22,423 bases of DNA, taken from NCBI GenBank assembly GCA_964528575.1, contig CAZGTQ010000078.1:1-22423 (forward strand), read 5' to 3'. Both the position numbers and the translations under genes were made by a program. This stretch comes from CAZGTQ01 sp964528575 (GTDB lineage: Bacteria > Planctomycetota > UBA1135 > GCA-002686595). The notes beneath the pieces were generated by a model, which was not told the origin of the DNA, made no database searches, and saw only the letters and a list, made by a program, of their open reading frames with translations. Position 1 is the first letter of the stretch; every line of letters starts with the position of its first letter. Below are positions 14,545 through 21,984 of the stretch, piece by piece.

Positions 14545-16161
14545 TCAGCTCCGCCGCCGCGGCTTGTCGCCCTTGTCCTGGCCGCGCTCGGCGAACTTGC
14601 GCCACTGCTCCTCGATCATCTGGAAGACGTCCTTGCCGGTCACGTCGAAGATCGTCTCGGCGGCCGTGCGCCACTTCGCGAGCATGCCTTCCTCGACCGT
14701 GCCGGCCTCGCCGCACGCGCGCAGGAAGAGCTGGCCTTCGAGACCCTCCTTGCGCGCGACGTAGTCGAACATGCTCCACGACTTCGCGAAGTCGGGGTCC
14801 TCCATCTCGAACAGGGACATGATCGCGAGCGCGCTGAGCTTGGGACCCTCGGCGAGCGCGAGCTCGTTGAAGAACTGGCGCAGCCCGCGCTGGACCGTCT
14901 TCTCGCCCTCCTCGCCGGGATCCGGCTCGAGGTAGCGCGTGTCCTTGAACTGGAAGCACGTGACGGTGTTGCGGCCGAGCAGCTCGAACGAGCAGTAGTA
15001 CGCCGACGCTTCCTCGAGCCAGTCGGGCAGCGTCTCGCCCTTGCCGTAGTGCAGCATCGCGACCGCGTGGCCGACCATGTGCGCGATCCGCCCCTCGAGA
15101 TCGGAGCCCTCGCCGAGCTTGTTGTAGTTGAGCATCGTCAGGCCGCGCACCTTGGCGAACCTCACACTGCCGCTGTCGAGGAGCTCCTGCTTGCGCTTCT
15201 CGTTCCAGCCGAGCCCGTAGTGCTCGATCAGGAAGTTCTCGTGGAGGTTCAGGTCCTCCGGCCCGAACCAGAACTCCTGGAAGATCTTGTCGGGGATGTT
15301 GTCGGGGAACTCCTCGGAGCGGTACGGGTCGACGAACTCGACGCGGTAGGCGTCGATCAACCGCTCGCCGAACTCGAGTAGATCGTTGACGCGGCCGTCG
15401 GACAGGCGGTCGAGGTAGGTGATGCGCAGGTGCTCGCTCTCCATCACCTTGAAGCGCAGCCGGCCCTCGGTGAGCTTCTCGCTCGCGGCGACCAGGCTCT
15501 GCGGCGGCGGCAGCGCCTCGCCGACGGAGTTGACGACGCGCTCGAGCCGCGCCTGGGCCGCCGTGCCCGACACCTTCTTGCGCTCGCGCGTGACCTCGGG
15601 CTCGAGCTTCGCGGCCGCGTCGGGGTACGCGGTCTTGTCGAGCCACGAGTGCAGCCGCTCGAGCGCCGTGATCACGCGTCCCTGGAGCGCGAACCACGTC
15701 TCCGAGCCCTTCTCGGCGTCGTCGCGCTCGTCGATCAGCTCCTCGACCCGGTCGAGGCGGAACTGGTACTCGCGCGCGAGGCCCGCGAGCGTGTCGTCAC
15801 GGATGAACACCGACACGCGGCTGATCTTCGGCCCCTGGACGACGGCGACGTTGCGGCTGCTCTTCGCTTCCTTCTCGCCCTCGCGGTTCCACTTGTACGG
15901 GACGTCGAGCGGGTCGCTCGGGTCGGCGACGTAGATCTCGTTGTTGCCCTGCGGATCGAACTTCAGCGTTCCCTGGTCGGGGTCGAAGTCGATGCCCTTG
16001 CGCGATTCGCCGACGAGAACGGGCTCGCCGTTCCAGTAGATGACGTTGCCCTTGTACTTGCGGACGTGCTTCTCGTCGTTGAAGTGGATCGCGAAGATCT
16101 GCGCCTGGGCGACCGAGGAGCCGAGGAGCAGCACGGCGAGCGGAAGGAGTCGTCGCAGCAT
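14545..16161 (-). CDS. Secreted gluzincin-like protein with non-canonical HMVGH site (DUF1570-type, pseudo-peptidase)
   Basis: The protein is 538 residues and has a signal peptide (MLRRLLPLAVLLLGSSVAQA, about 1-20). The middle and C-terminal part is arranged like the MA-type metallopeptidases common in planctomycetes. RIAHMVGHAVAMLHYG (358-373) is followed by LPDWLEEASAYY (378-389). This is the usual 'HExxH ... lP.WleEg.A.y' layout, with zinc-ligand candidates His361, His365 and Glu384 nineteen residues later. However, the catalytic Glu of HExxH is Met362. The protein may bind zinc without protease activity, or use another base. Residues 125-215 are coiled-coil-like, around a possible LxxWLDK motif. 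The tail is basic (KGDKPRRRS). It is transcribed alone, divergently from the TPR lipoprotein. ATG 16161 is chosen because it begins the signal peptide; TTG 16170 lies upstream in frame. Its physiological role is unknown. Confidence 0.82.
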   Translation of the reverse strand: MLRRLLPLAVLLLGSSVAQAQIFAIHFNDEKHVRKYKGNVIYWNGEPVLVGESRKGIDFDPDQGTLKFDPQGNNEIYVADPSDPLDVPYKWNREGEKEAKSSRNVAVVQGPKISRVSVFIRDDTLAGLAREYQFRLDRVEELIDERDDAEKGSETWFALQGRVITALERLHSWLDKTAYPDAAAKLEPEVTRERKKVSGTAAQARLERVVNSVGEALPPPQSLVAASEKLTEGRLRFKVMESEHLRITYLDRLSDGRVNDLLEFGERLIDAYRVEFVDPYRSEEFPDNIPDKIFQEFWFGPEDLNLHENFLIEHYGLGWNEKRKQELLDSGSVRFAKVRGLTMLNYNKLGEGSDLEGRIAHMVGHAVAMLHYGKGETLPDWLEEASAYYCSFELLGRNTVTCFQFKDTRYLEPDPGEEGEKTVQRGLRQFFNELALAEGPKLSALAIMSLFEMEDPDFAKSWSMFDYVARKEGLEGQLFLRACGEAGTVEEGMLAKWRTAAETIFDVTGKDVFQMIEEQWRKFAERGQDKGDKPRRRS

Positions 16162-16233
16162 GTGGAGCAACGGGGGGCAGAGTGGACGTCGGCGACGCGC
16201 GCCCTGGCAGCGGAACGCGCGCGAACGAGGGAG

Positions 16234-16239
16234 ATTCTA
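16234..16239 (-). promoter_or_regulatory. Putative -10 box (TAGAAT) of the gluzincin-like gene
   Basis: Reverse-strand TAGAAT sits in an 11-bp block (16233-16243) identical to the one before the sigma-factor gene. Here it would give a leader of about 60 nt before ATG 16161. Confidence 0.45.
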
Positions 16240-16365
16240 GGCGACGGCGCGGTTGCGGACGACGCGCGCGCCCTTCACTAGCCCGCTCCGCCGCTGCGGT
16301 AGCCGCCCGAGCGCCGATCCGAATTCGGTTGATACCAGTCACTTACGTCTGGGAGTCGGCGTCGC

Positions 16366-16371
16366 TACGCT
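16366..16371 (+). promoter_or_regulatory. Putative -10 box (TACGCT) of the TPR lipoprotein gene
   Basis: TACGCT is followed by 6 nt (GCGGCG) and then ATG 16378, so the expected transcription start falls on the A of the start codon. No ribosome binding site is present, which fits a leaderless transcript. Confidence 0.5.
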
Positions 16372-16377
16372 GCGGCG

Positions 16378-17301
16378 ATGCGCGCGCTGCTCCTGGTCGT
16401 CCTCGCGCTCGCCGGATGCCGCTCGGCCCCGCCCGTCGAGGCGCTCTCGCTCCTGGGGCGCGAGCTGCGGCGGCCCGCGGTGCCGGACGAGCGCCGCGCC
16501 GAGCTCGAGGCGGACCTCGCCGCCGCGCGGGCGGCTCACGAGGCGGCGCCGGACGACGTCGACGCGGCGATCTGGCACGGCCGGCGCCTCGCCTACCTCG
16601 GCCGCTACCGCGACGCGATCGAGGTCTACAGCGAGGCGCTCCGCCGGCACCCCGAGAGCTACCGCCTGCTGCGCCACCGCGGGCACCGCTGGATCACGCT
16701 CCGCCGCTTCAATGCGGCGATCCTCGACTTGCGCCGCGCGGCGAAGCTCGCCGAGCCGTTCGAGGACGCGGTCGAGCCCGACGGCCAGCCCAACGCGGCC
16801 GGCGTCCCGACGAGCACGGACAAGACGAACATCTGGTACCACCTCGGACTCGCGCTCTACCTCGAGGACCGCAAGGACGAGGCGCTGCACGCGTGGCTCG
16901 AGTGCCGCGACCACGCGCGCAACCCGGACATGCTCGTCGCGACGACGCACTGGCTCTACACCGTGCTGCGCCGGCTGGGGCGCGACGGCGAGGCGAACGA
17001 GGCGCTCGCGCCGATCCGCGCCGACCTGCGCATCCTCGAGAACCACGGCTATCACCGGCTGTGCCTGCTCTACAAGGGCGAGCTCGCGCCGGAGGAGCTC
17101 GTCGGCGACGGGCAGCAGACGTCCGTCGAGGACGCGACCGTCGCGTACGGCGTCGCGAGCTGGTACCTGTGCGAGGGCGAGCGCGAGAGCGCGGCGCAGC
17201 TCCTCGCGCGGATCGTCACGGGCGACGCCTGGGCGGCGTTCGGCTACGTCGCGGCCGAAGCGGACGTCGCGCGGCTCGGCCCGTTCCTGTTCGGCCGCTA
17301 G
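16378..17301 (+). CDS. TPR-repeat lipoprotein of unknown function
   Basis: The protein is 307 residues. It begins with a lipoprotein signal, MRALLLVVLALAGC, with the lipobox LAGC and Cys14 as the lipid-modified residue, so it should be attached to a membrane on the outer side of the cytoplasmic membrane. Helical tetratricopeptide-like repeats follow: AAIWHGRRLAYLGRYRDAIE, VYSEALRRHPESYRLLRHRG, and IWYHLGLALYLEDRKDEALH, each with the small-residue pattern of TPR helices. TPR proteins are adaptors that bind peptides or other proteins; the partner is unknown. The gene is divergent from the gluzincin-like gene and converges on the peroxidase gene, with only 14 nt between the stops. ATG 16378 is the natural start because it begins the lipoprotein signal. 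A TACGCT box lies 6 nt upstream. Confidence 0.85.
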   Translation: MRALLLVVLALAGCRSAPPVEALSLLGRELRRPAVPDERRAELEADLAAARAAHEAAPDDVDAAIWHGRRLAYLGRYRDAIEVYSEALRRHPESYRLLRHRGHRWITLRRFNAAILDLRRAAKLAEPFEDAVEPDGQPNAAGVPTSTDKTNIWYHLGLALYLEDRKDEALHAWLECRDHARNPDMLVATTHWLYTVLRRLGRDGEANEALAPIRADLRILENHGYHRLCLLYKGELAPEELVGDGQQTSVEDATVAYGVASWYLCEGERESAAQLLARIVTGDAWAAFGYVAAEADVARLGPFLFGR

Positions 17302-17315
17302 CCCGAGCGCGCCGA

Positions 17316-18803
17316 TCAGCGACGGCCCGCGGCGCCGTCGTCGGGCGGCGGGCTCGCGTCGGGCGGCCGGATCGGGCTCGCCGGCTGCTCGAGGAGCTCC
17401 GCGGGGAGCGCCTGCGTCGTCAGCGTCTCGAGGAACGCGACGAGGTCGCGGATCTCGTCCTCGGTGAGGTTCAGCGGCTGGAGCAGCGGATCGGGGTGCG
17501 GCGGCGGCACCGCGCCCTCGAGCGTCGAGTAGAAGCGCACGACGTCCTCGAGCCGCGCGAGCTGCCCCTGGTGCATGTACGGCGCCGTCGCGGCGGTGTT
17601 GCGCAGCGTCGGCGTCTTGAACTCGCCCCAGTCGTGGCCCTTCGGCTTGAGGTGCTCGATCGCGAGCCGCGCCTCGCCGCTCGTGTCGTCGCTGTACGGG
17701 CCGATCCCGTTGAACTCGCTCGCGACGACCAAGTCCTGCCCGCGGTAGCGGCCGGGGTCGCGCTGCTCGCCGCCGCGCCCGTGCGGCAGCCGCGTGTTGT
17801 GGAACTCGAGGTCGGTGAAGTTCGGTCCGTGGTGGCAGTTGCGGCAGCCGGCCTTGCCGACGAAGAGCTTCAGCCCGCGCTCCGCCGCGCGCGGGAAGAT
17901 GCGCGGCAGCGCCGGGTCCCCGCGCTGGAGCGCGCCGACGTACCAGTCGAACGGCGCGCTGTTCGTCACGATGCGCCGCTCGAACGCCGCGATGCACTTG
18001 GCGACGTTCGTGAAGACGCGATTCACGGCGAGGTGGTCCTCGCCCGCCATCGCGCTCCAAGCGACGTGGTGCGGGTGCGCCTCGTCGTCCGGCACGGGCC
18101 GGCCCGCTGCGGGGAAGCGCTCCTCGTCGTCGAGGTCGGGGAGCGCGCCGAAGATGCCCTCGTACGCCTCGCGCAGCTGCGGGTCGCCGTGCACGAGGTG
18201 CGCGATCTCGAGCCGCGTCGTCCCGTGCTCGCGCGGGTCCTCGAGCGGGACGAGCGCCTGCGCCCACAGCGTGTCGGCGCGACCGTCCCAGAAGAACCAG
18301 CGGTTGTACGCGACGTTCCACAGCGTCTGCGTGTGGCGCTGGAGCGGCTCGAGACGGTTCGCGCTCGCATGCGCGCTCGCTTGGGCGATCGGCTGCGCGT
18401 CCGCCCAGCCCTTGCCCGGGTCGTGGCAGGTCGCGCACGACATCGTCCCGTCGCGCGAGAGCCGGCGGTCGAAGAACAGGAACTGGCCCAGGTGCGCCGC
18501 GTCGGGGTCGTCGGCGACCGCGTTCGTCGGATCCGGCGGCGGCGGCGGCAGCGGCGAGAGCGTGAAGATCAGCTCGAGCTCCTCGTCGGTGTACGGGTGC
18601 TCGGCCGGCGGGAGCGAGGGCGCATCGGCCGGCGCTGGGGCGTGCGCGCGCTCCTGCGCCGCGGCGCTGCTCGTCGCGCTCGGCGGCTCGGCCGGCGCAG
18701 CGCCGCGCGGGTCGGTGCCCTGGCACGCGACGATGCCCTGGCACGCGAGCGTTAGAGCGAGCAGCGCGACCGCGGCCGCGCCCCAGTTCGTCGCGCGCGC
18801 CAT
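17316..18803 (-). CDS. Dihaem cytochrome c peroxidase / MauG-family lipoprotein
   Basis: The protein is 495 residues. It starts with a lipoprotein signal ending LTLAC (Cys21), then a Pro/Ala-rich linker to about 75. The catalytic part has two c-type haem sites, CATCH (123-127) and CRNCH (320-324), about 197 residues apart, and the block EFKTPTLRNTAATAPYMHQG typical of dihaem peroxidases. A motif NVAYNRWFFWDGRADTLWAQ, also widespread in this family, follows the first haem. Members reduce hydrogen peroxide or, like MauG and MbnH, oxidise residues of a partner protein. The start ATG 18803 overlaps the stop of the YtkA-like lipoprotein as TGATG, indicating coupled translation. An 18-bp tandem duplication in the signal peptide (18716-18751) repeats the cysteine, giving Cys21 and Cys27. 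The C-terminal tail is Pro/Asp-rich with no recognised domain. Confidence 0.92.
   Translation of the reverse strand: MARATNWGAAAVALLALTLACQGIVACQGTDPRGAAPAEPPSATSSAAAQERAHAPAPADAPSLPPAEHPYTDEELELIFTLSPLPPPPPDPTNAVADDPDAAHLGQFLFFDRRLSRDGTMSCATCHDPGKGWADAQPIAQASAHASANRLEPLQRHTQTLWNVAYNRWFFWDGRADTLWAQALVPLEDPREHGTTRLEIAHLVHGDPQLREAYEGIFGALPDLDDEERFPAAGRPVPDDEAHPHHVAWSAMAGEDHLAVNRVFTNVAKCIAAFERRIVTNSAPFDWYVGALQRGDPALPRIFPRAAERGLKLFVGKAGCRNCHHGPNFTDLEFHNTRLPHGRGGEQRDPGRYRGQDLVVASEFNGIGPYSDDTSGEARLAIEHLKPKGHDWGEFKTPTLRNTAATAPYMHQGQLARLEDVVRFYSTLEGAVPPPHPDPLLQPLNLTEDEIRDLVAFLETLTTQALPAELLEQPASPIRPPDASPPPDDGAAGRR
18716..18751. repeat. 18-bp tandem duplication inside the peroxidase signal peptide
   Basis: The unit TGCCCTGGCACGCGACGA (18716-18733) is followed directly by a copy (18734-18751) that differs only in its last three bases. 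It encodes two consecutive six-residue segments, each with Ala-Cys-Gln-Gly, so the lipobox cysteine is duplicated. Confidence 0.85.
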
Positions 18804-19327
18804 CACAGGTGGACGTCGAGCTCCGCGCGCTCGGAGAGGCCGCGCTCGACGACGTCGACGAGGATCTGCCAGTGGCCGGGCATGTGGAAGAGCATGCCGC
18901 GGATGCGGTAGCGGCCGTCGCCGAGCTCGGTCGTGCTCGCGCGGCGGTTCATCCCGTGCAGGTGGTCGGGCATCCAGCCGCTGACGAAGACCTGCGCGCC
19001 GGTCACGGGGCGCTCGGGGTCGGTGCCGTCGCGGATCTCGAGCTCGAGCTCGAACGACGCGTTGAGCGGGATCGGGTCGGGCGTGGGGACTTGGCGCACC
19101 CAGAACTTGCGCGCGACGCTGTAGGTCGAGCGCGGGCCCACAGGGAGCGCGTCCGGAGCGGGCACCGACTCCACGGGCGCCACCGGCTCCGCCGACTTCG
19201 CCGGCTCCACCGGCCGCGCCGGCCCCGCGGGCTCGGGCGCGCCGGGCGACGGACCCGCGGGCGCGGCGCAGGCGGCGCAGGCGAGGGTCGCGACGAGCGC
19301 GCGGACGGTCCGGGCGAGAGGAGCCAC
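18803..19327 (-). CDS. YtkA-like domain lipoprotein
   Basis: The protein is 174 residues. It has a lipoprotein signal with TLAC (Cys17; Cys20 is an alternative), then a low-complexity Pro/Ala/Glu linker to about 65. The C-terminal domain (about 75-174) has the YtkA/FixH-like beta-sandwich pattern: GWMPDHLHGM (117-126), an ELGDGRYRIRGM strand, then LFHMPGHWQI (146-155) and a closing strand. The Met, His and Trp residues around those motifs make copper or other metal binding plausible, but no metal is demonstrated. Its stop overlaps the peroxidase start as TGATG, so the two are probably made in equal amounts and may form an enzyme-substrate or electron-transfer pair. The start is GTG 19327, preceded by a TACAAT box with a 6-nt gap and no ribosome binding site. 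Confidence 0.85.
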   Translation of the reverse strand: MAPLARTVRALVATLACAACAAPAGPSPGAPEPAGPARPVEPAKSAEPVAPVESVPAPDALPVGPRSTYSVARKFWVRQVPTPDPIPLNASFELELEIRDGTDPERPVTGAQVFVSGWMPDHLHGMNRRASTTELGDGRYRIRGMLFHMPGHWQILVDVVERGLSERAELDVHL

Positions 19328-19333
19328 GGGCCG

Positions 19334-19339
19334 ATTGTA
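19334..19339 (-). promoter_or_regulatory. Putative -10 box (TACAAT) of the YtkA-peroxidase operon
   Basis: On the reverse strand TACAAT, a near-consensus -10, ends 6 nt before GTG 19327, so transcription should start on the first base of the gene. GTGAAC about 16 nt upstream is a weak -35 candidate. It lies in the 34-nt gap after the ABC operon, indicating an independent promoter. Confidence 0.6.
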
Positions 19340-19361
19340 ATCCTCCCGCGGCCGCGTTCAC

Positions 19362-20141
19362 TCAGGCGGTCAGCACGTACTGACGGCGCGAGACCACGAT
19401 CGCGCCGATCGCGAGCGCGACCGCCACCGTCCACGCCAGCGTGGCCAGCGCGTCTGCGCCGGGATCGTAGACCTGGTCTCGGAACCAGTAGACGCGGCGC
19501 CACGCGTCCGAGCCGTAGTCGAGCACGACGCAGCGCAGGTGGTATTTGAGCGTCAGCGACTGGCTGTTCGTCGGCAGGTTCGAGAGGAAGACCTCGATCG
19601 CGAAGACATAGCCGAGCCCGACGACCATCGGGTACTTGACGAACGTGCCGAGCGCAGCGAACACCGCCGAATAGACCGCGCTCCCCAGGACGACGACGCC
19701 GAGCAAGGGGAGCGCGGTGCCCGCGGGCAGCGGCGAGGCCATCCCGGCCGGCAGGCCCCAGTGGACGATCGCGAGCATCGCCGCCGTCGACGGCACGAGG
19801 ATCGCGACGAGCACGACGAGCGTCGCGAGCCAGCGCCCGAACAGCAGCGCGACCCGCGGCATCGGCCGTGTGAACAGGTACGTGATCGTGCGGTCCTCGA
19901 CCTCGCTCGCGACGACCGCCGAGCCGATGATGAGCGCGAGCACCGGGACGATCACCTCGACCCCCAAGCCCCACCCGATGTCGGCCGCGGGCGGCACGTC
20001 CACCTCGACGTACGCGACGTTGACGACGAACAGCGCGAGCGCGGCCGGGACGAGCGCCACGACCAGGCACACGAGCGTGCGCTTCGAGCGCGCGACGCTC
20101 TCGAGCTGACTCTGGAACAAGAGGAAGGTGGCTCGCAGCAT
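19362..20141 (-). CDS. ABC-2 type transporter permease
   Basis: The protein is 259 residues with about six membrane helices (roughly 22-42, 62-79, 104-124, 145-165, 171-187, 231-250). The motif EDRTITYLFTRPMPRVALLF between helices 2 and 3 is the 'RP.sR' segment typical of ABC-2 permeases such as NosY-type subunits. It should form the membrane channel of an exporter with the ATPase encoded just upstream. ATG 20141 is 8 nt after the ATPase stop, with GAGG 6 nt before it, so the two are co-translated from one operon. No soluble domain of note is seen. The cargo cannot be told from sequence. It is the last gene of the operon, ending 34 nt before the YtkA-like gene, which has its own promoter-like box. 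Confidence 0.9.
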   Translation of the reverse strand: MLRATFLLFQSQLESVARSKRTLVCLVVALVPAALALFVVNVAYVEVDVPPAADIGWGLGVEVIVPVLALIIGSAVVASEVEDRTITYLFTRPMPRVALLFGRWLATLVVLVAILVPSTAAMLAIVHWGLPAGMASPLPAGTALPLLGVVVLGSAVYSAVFAALGTFVKYPMVVGLGYVFAIEVFLSNLPTNSQSLTLKYHLRCVVLDYGSDAWRRVYWFRDQVYDPGADALATLAWTVAVALAIGAIVVSRRQYVLTA

Positions 20142-20149
20142 CGGGCGCC

Positions 20150-21082
20150 TCAATCGACGAGGTAGTCGAACACCGCCTCCAGGCCGGCGTCCGGGCTGTC
20201 GAGCTCCGCGACGCCGACGCGCTCGTCGGCCGCGATGCGCGTCAGGCTCCGCAGGAACGAGTCGAGGTTCGCGGCCTCGACCCACAGCCGGCCCTCCGCG
20301 TCGTCGATCCGCAGCGACGTGACGCCGCCGAGCTCGACGAGTCGCCCCGCGAGCCGGCGCGCGTCGCGCGCACGCACCTCGACGCGGCGCGGGTGGCGGT
20401 TCAGGAGCCGCCGCACGTCGCGCACGGAGCCCTGCGCGAGCAGCCGGCCCCGGTGCAGCAGCAGCATCTCCTCGGTCAGGCTCTCGACTTCGTGCAGCAC
20501 GTGGCTCGAGATCACGACGTGCGTGCCCGCCTCGCCGAGCTCGCGCAAGAGCGCGTTCGTCTCGAGCCGCGCGATCGGGTCGAGCCCGGTCAGCGGCTCG
20601 TCGACGACGAGGAGCTCCGGCCCGTGCGCGAACGACTGCGCGAGCTTGATCCGCTGGCGCATCCCGCGCGAATACTCGCCGGTGCGCCGGTGCGCGGCGT
20701 CCGCGAGGCCGACCCGCTCGATCGCAGCCTGCGCGCGCGAGCGGGCCTCGCGCTTGGCGAAGCCGTGCAGCCGCAGGAGCAGCTCGACGAAGCCGAGGCC
20801 GCTCATGTGGTCGTAGAGCGCGTCCTGCTGCGGGCAGAAGCCGATGCGGCGCAAGAGCGCGCGGTTCGCGAAGGGCCGCATCCCGAGCACCTCGATCGTG
20901 CCGCGCGACGGCCGGATCTCGCCCGCGATCAGCTTGAGGAGGGTCGACTTGCCCGCACCGTTGGGGCCGACGAGCCCCGTGATCCCCGGCCGGATGCGCG
21001 CGGTGAGCTCCGTCAGCCCGCTCACCTGCCCGTACCAGCGTCCGAGCCGATCCGCGACGACGACGGCCTCCGTCGCGCTCAA
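20150..21082 (-). CDS. ABC transporter ATP-binding protein
   Basis: The protein is 310 residues with a complete nucleotide-binding domain. It shows Walker A GPNGAGKST (39-47), a Q-loop FCPQQD (82-87), the signature YSRGMRQRIKLAQ (137-149, a variant of LSGGQ common in the CcmA/DrrA class), Walker B LLVVDEPLTGLD (157-168) and an H-loop with His194 in VVISSH. The last about 90 residues (from about 225) form an accessory C-terminal domain seen in many ABC-2 exporters. The enzyme hydrolyses ATP to drive its partner permease, probably the next gene. No ATG is available; TTG 21082 overlaps the upstream stop as TTGA, with GAGG 7 nt before it, so translation is likely coupled to the permease gene. The substrate is unknown. 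Confidence 0.93.
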   Translation of the reverse strand: MSATEAVVVADRLGRWYGQVSGLTELTARIRPGITGLVGPNGAGKSTLLKLIAGEIRPSRGTIEVLGMRPFANRALLRRIGFCPQQDALYDHMSGLGFVELLLRLHGFAKREARSRAQAAIERVGLADAAHRRTGEYSRGMRQRIKLAQSFAHGPELLVVDEPLTGLDPIARLETNALLRELGEAGTHVVISSHVLHEVESLTEEMLLLHRGRLLAQGSVRDVRRLLNRHPRRVEVRARDARRLAGRLVELGGVTSLRIDDAEGRLWVEAANLDSFLRSLTRIAADERVGVAELDSPDAGLEAVFDYLVD

Positions 21083-21981
21083 GCGACGACCTCGAGCTTG
21101 CGCATGCGCACGGCCAGCGTGCCGACGGCGAGCGTCCACACGATGCCGACGACGAGCCAGGCGAGCGCCGGGTCGGCGTCGTCGAACGCCGGCCGGCGCA
21201 CGTCGAACAGCGAGTCGGCGATCACCTGGAAGGCGCCGATGCCGATTCCGACGACCGCGTAGCGCTCGTCGTCGTAGAGGTCGCTCAGGCTCCCGCCGAT
21301 CGCGTCGGTGATCATGAAGAAGCCGAACGCGGCGGCCATCGCGAAGTAGCGCCGGTCGGTCAGGCTGGAGAACGCGAGCACGACGAGCGAGACGGTCGAG
21401 AGCCACAGCGCCGAGTAGCCGATGGTCTTCAGGATCACGTCCCATTCGTTGCGCAGGAACTCCCATTGAGGGGACGAGAACGACGCGATCGTGCAGATGA
21501 CGAGCCCCGGCACGAGCGTCGCCAGCGCGCCCCAGAAGCACGCTACGCCGAGCTTGCCGAGCACGTAATCGAGTCGCGTCATCGGCCGCGAGAAGTAGAG
21601 CTGGTGCGCGCCGAGTCGGCGGTCCTCCGCGAGCAGCCCGCCCGCGTACCACACGATCGCGAGCAGCGCGAACAGCCGCGTCGACGAGTTGAACGTCACG
21701 ATCTCGTCGCGCACCTCCACCATGCGCGAGGCGAGGATCGCCATCGCCCGCTCGCGGATGCCGGTCGCGGTCTGGCTCTCGGCCAGCGCCGCGTACTTCG
21801 TGTACACGACGAACGACATGATGATCGTGCCGATGCCCGGCGGAACGTAGAGCAGCAGCATCGCGAGCTTGTTGCGCGCGCCGACCTGGATCCCGCTCGC
21901 GGTGATCGGCAGGAAGCGCAGGAACGCCGGCCGCAGCTCGCCGCGGAAGCGGCGGTAGATCTCGGTATCGGTGACGGCCAC
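21079..21981 (-). CDS. ABC-2 type transporter permease
   Basis: The protein is 300 residues with about six membrane helices (roughly 39-60, 102-120, 143-165, 187-206, 211-230, 270-291). The stretch EDRRLGAHQLYFSRPMTRLD followed by YVLGK matches the conserved 'SRP.tR.dyvlGK' element of ABC-2 permeases, and the same element is present in the permease at 19362, so the two are distant paralogues. A soluble loop at about 61-100 (between helices 1 and 2) probably faces the outside. GTG 21981 lies 3 nt after the stop of the upstream ATPase gene, and its own stop overlaps the TTG of the next ATPase, so all four genes should form one operon. The partner ATPase is probably the gene truncated by the right edge. 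The cargo is unknown. Confidence 0.88.
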   Translation of the reverse strand: MAVTDTEIYRRFRGELRPAFLRFLPITASGIQVGARNKLAMLLLYVPPGIGTIIMSFVVYTKYAALAESQTATGIRERAMAILASRMVEVRDEIVTFNSSTRLFALLAIVWYAGGLLAEDRRLGAHQLYFSRPMTRLDYVLGKLGVACFWGALATLVPGLVICTIASFSSPQWEFLRNEWDVILKTIGYSALWLSTVSLVVLAFSSLTDRRYFAMAAAFGFFMITDAIGGSLSDLYDDERYAVVGIGIGAFQVIADSLFDVRRPAFDDADPALAWLVVGIVWTLAVGTLAVRMRKLEVVA

Positions 21982-21984
21982 GCG

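Noticed and set aside
17316..19327. Identification of the pair as methanobactin-associated MbnH/MbnP
   Set aside because: The lipoprotein has a YtkA-like pattern, not that of MbnP, and no methanobactin genes are visible; only the analogy is kept.
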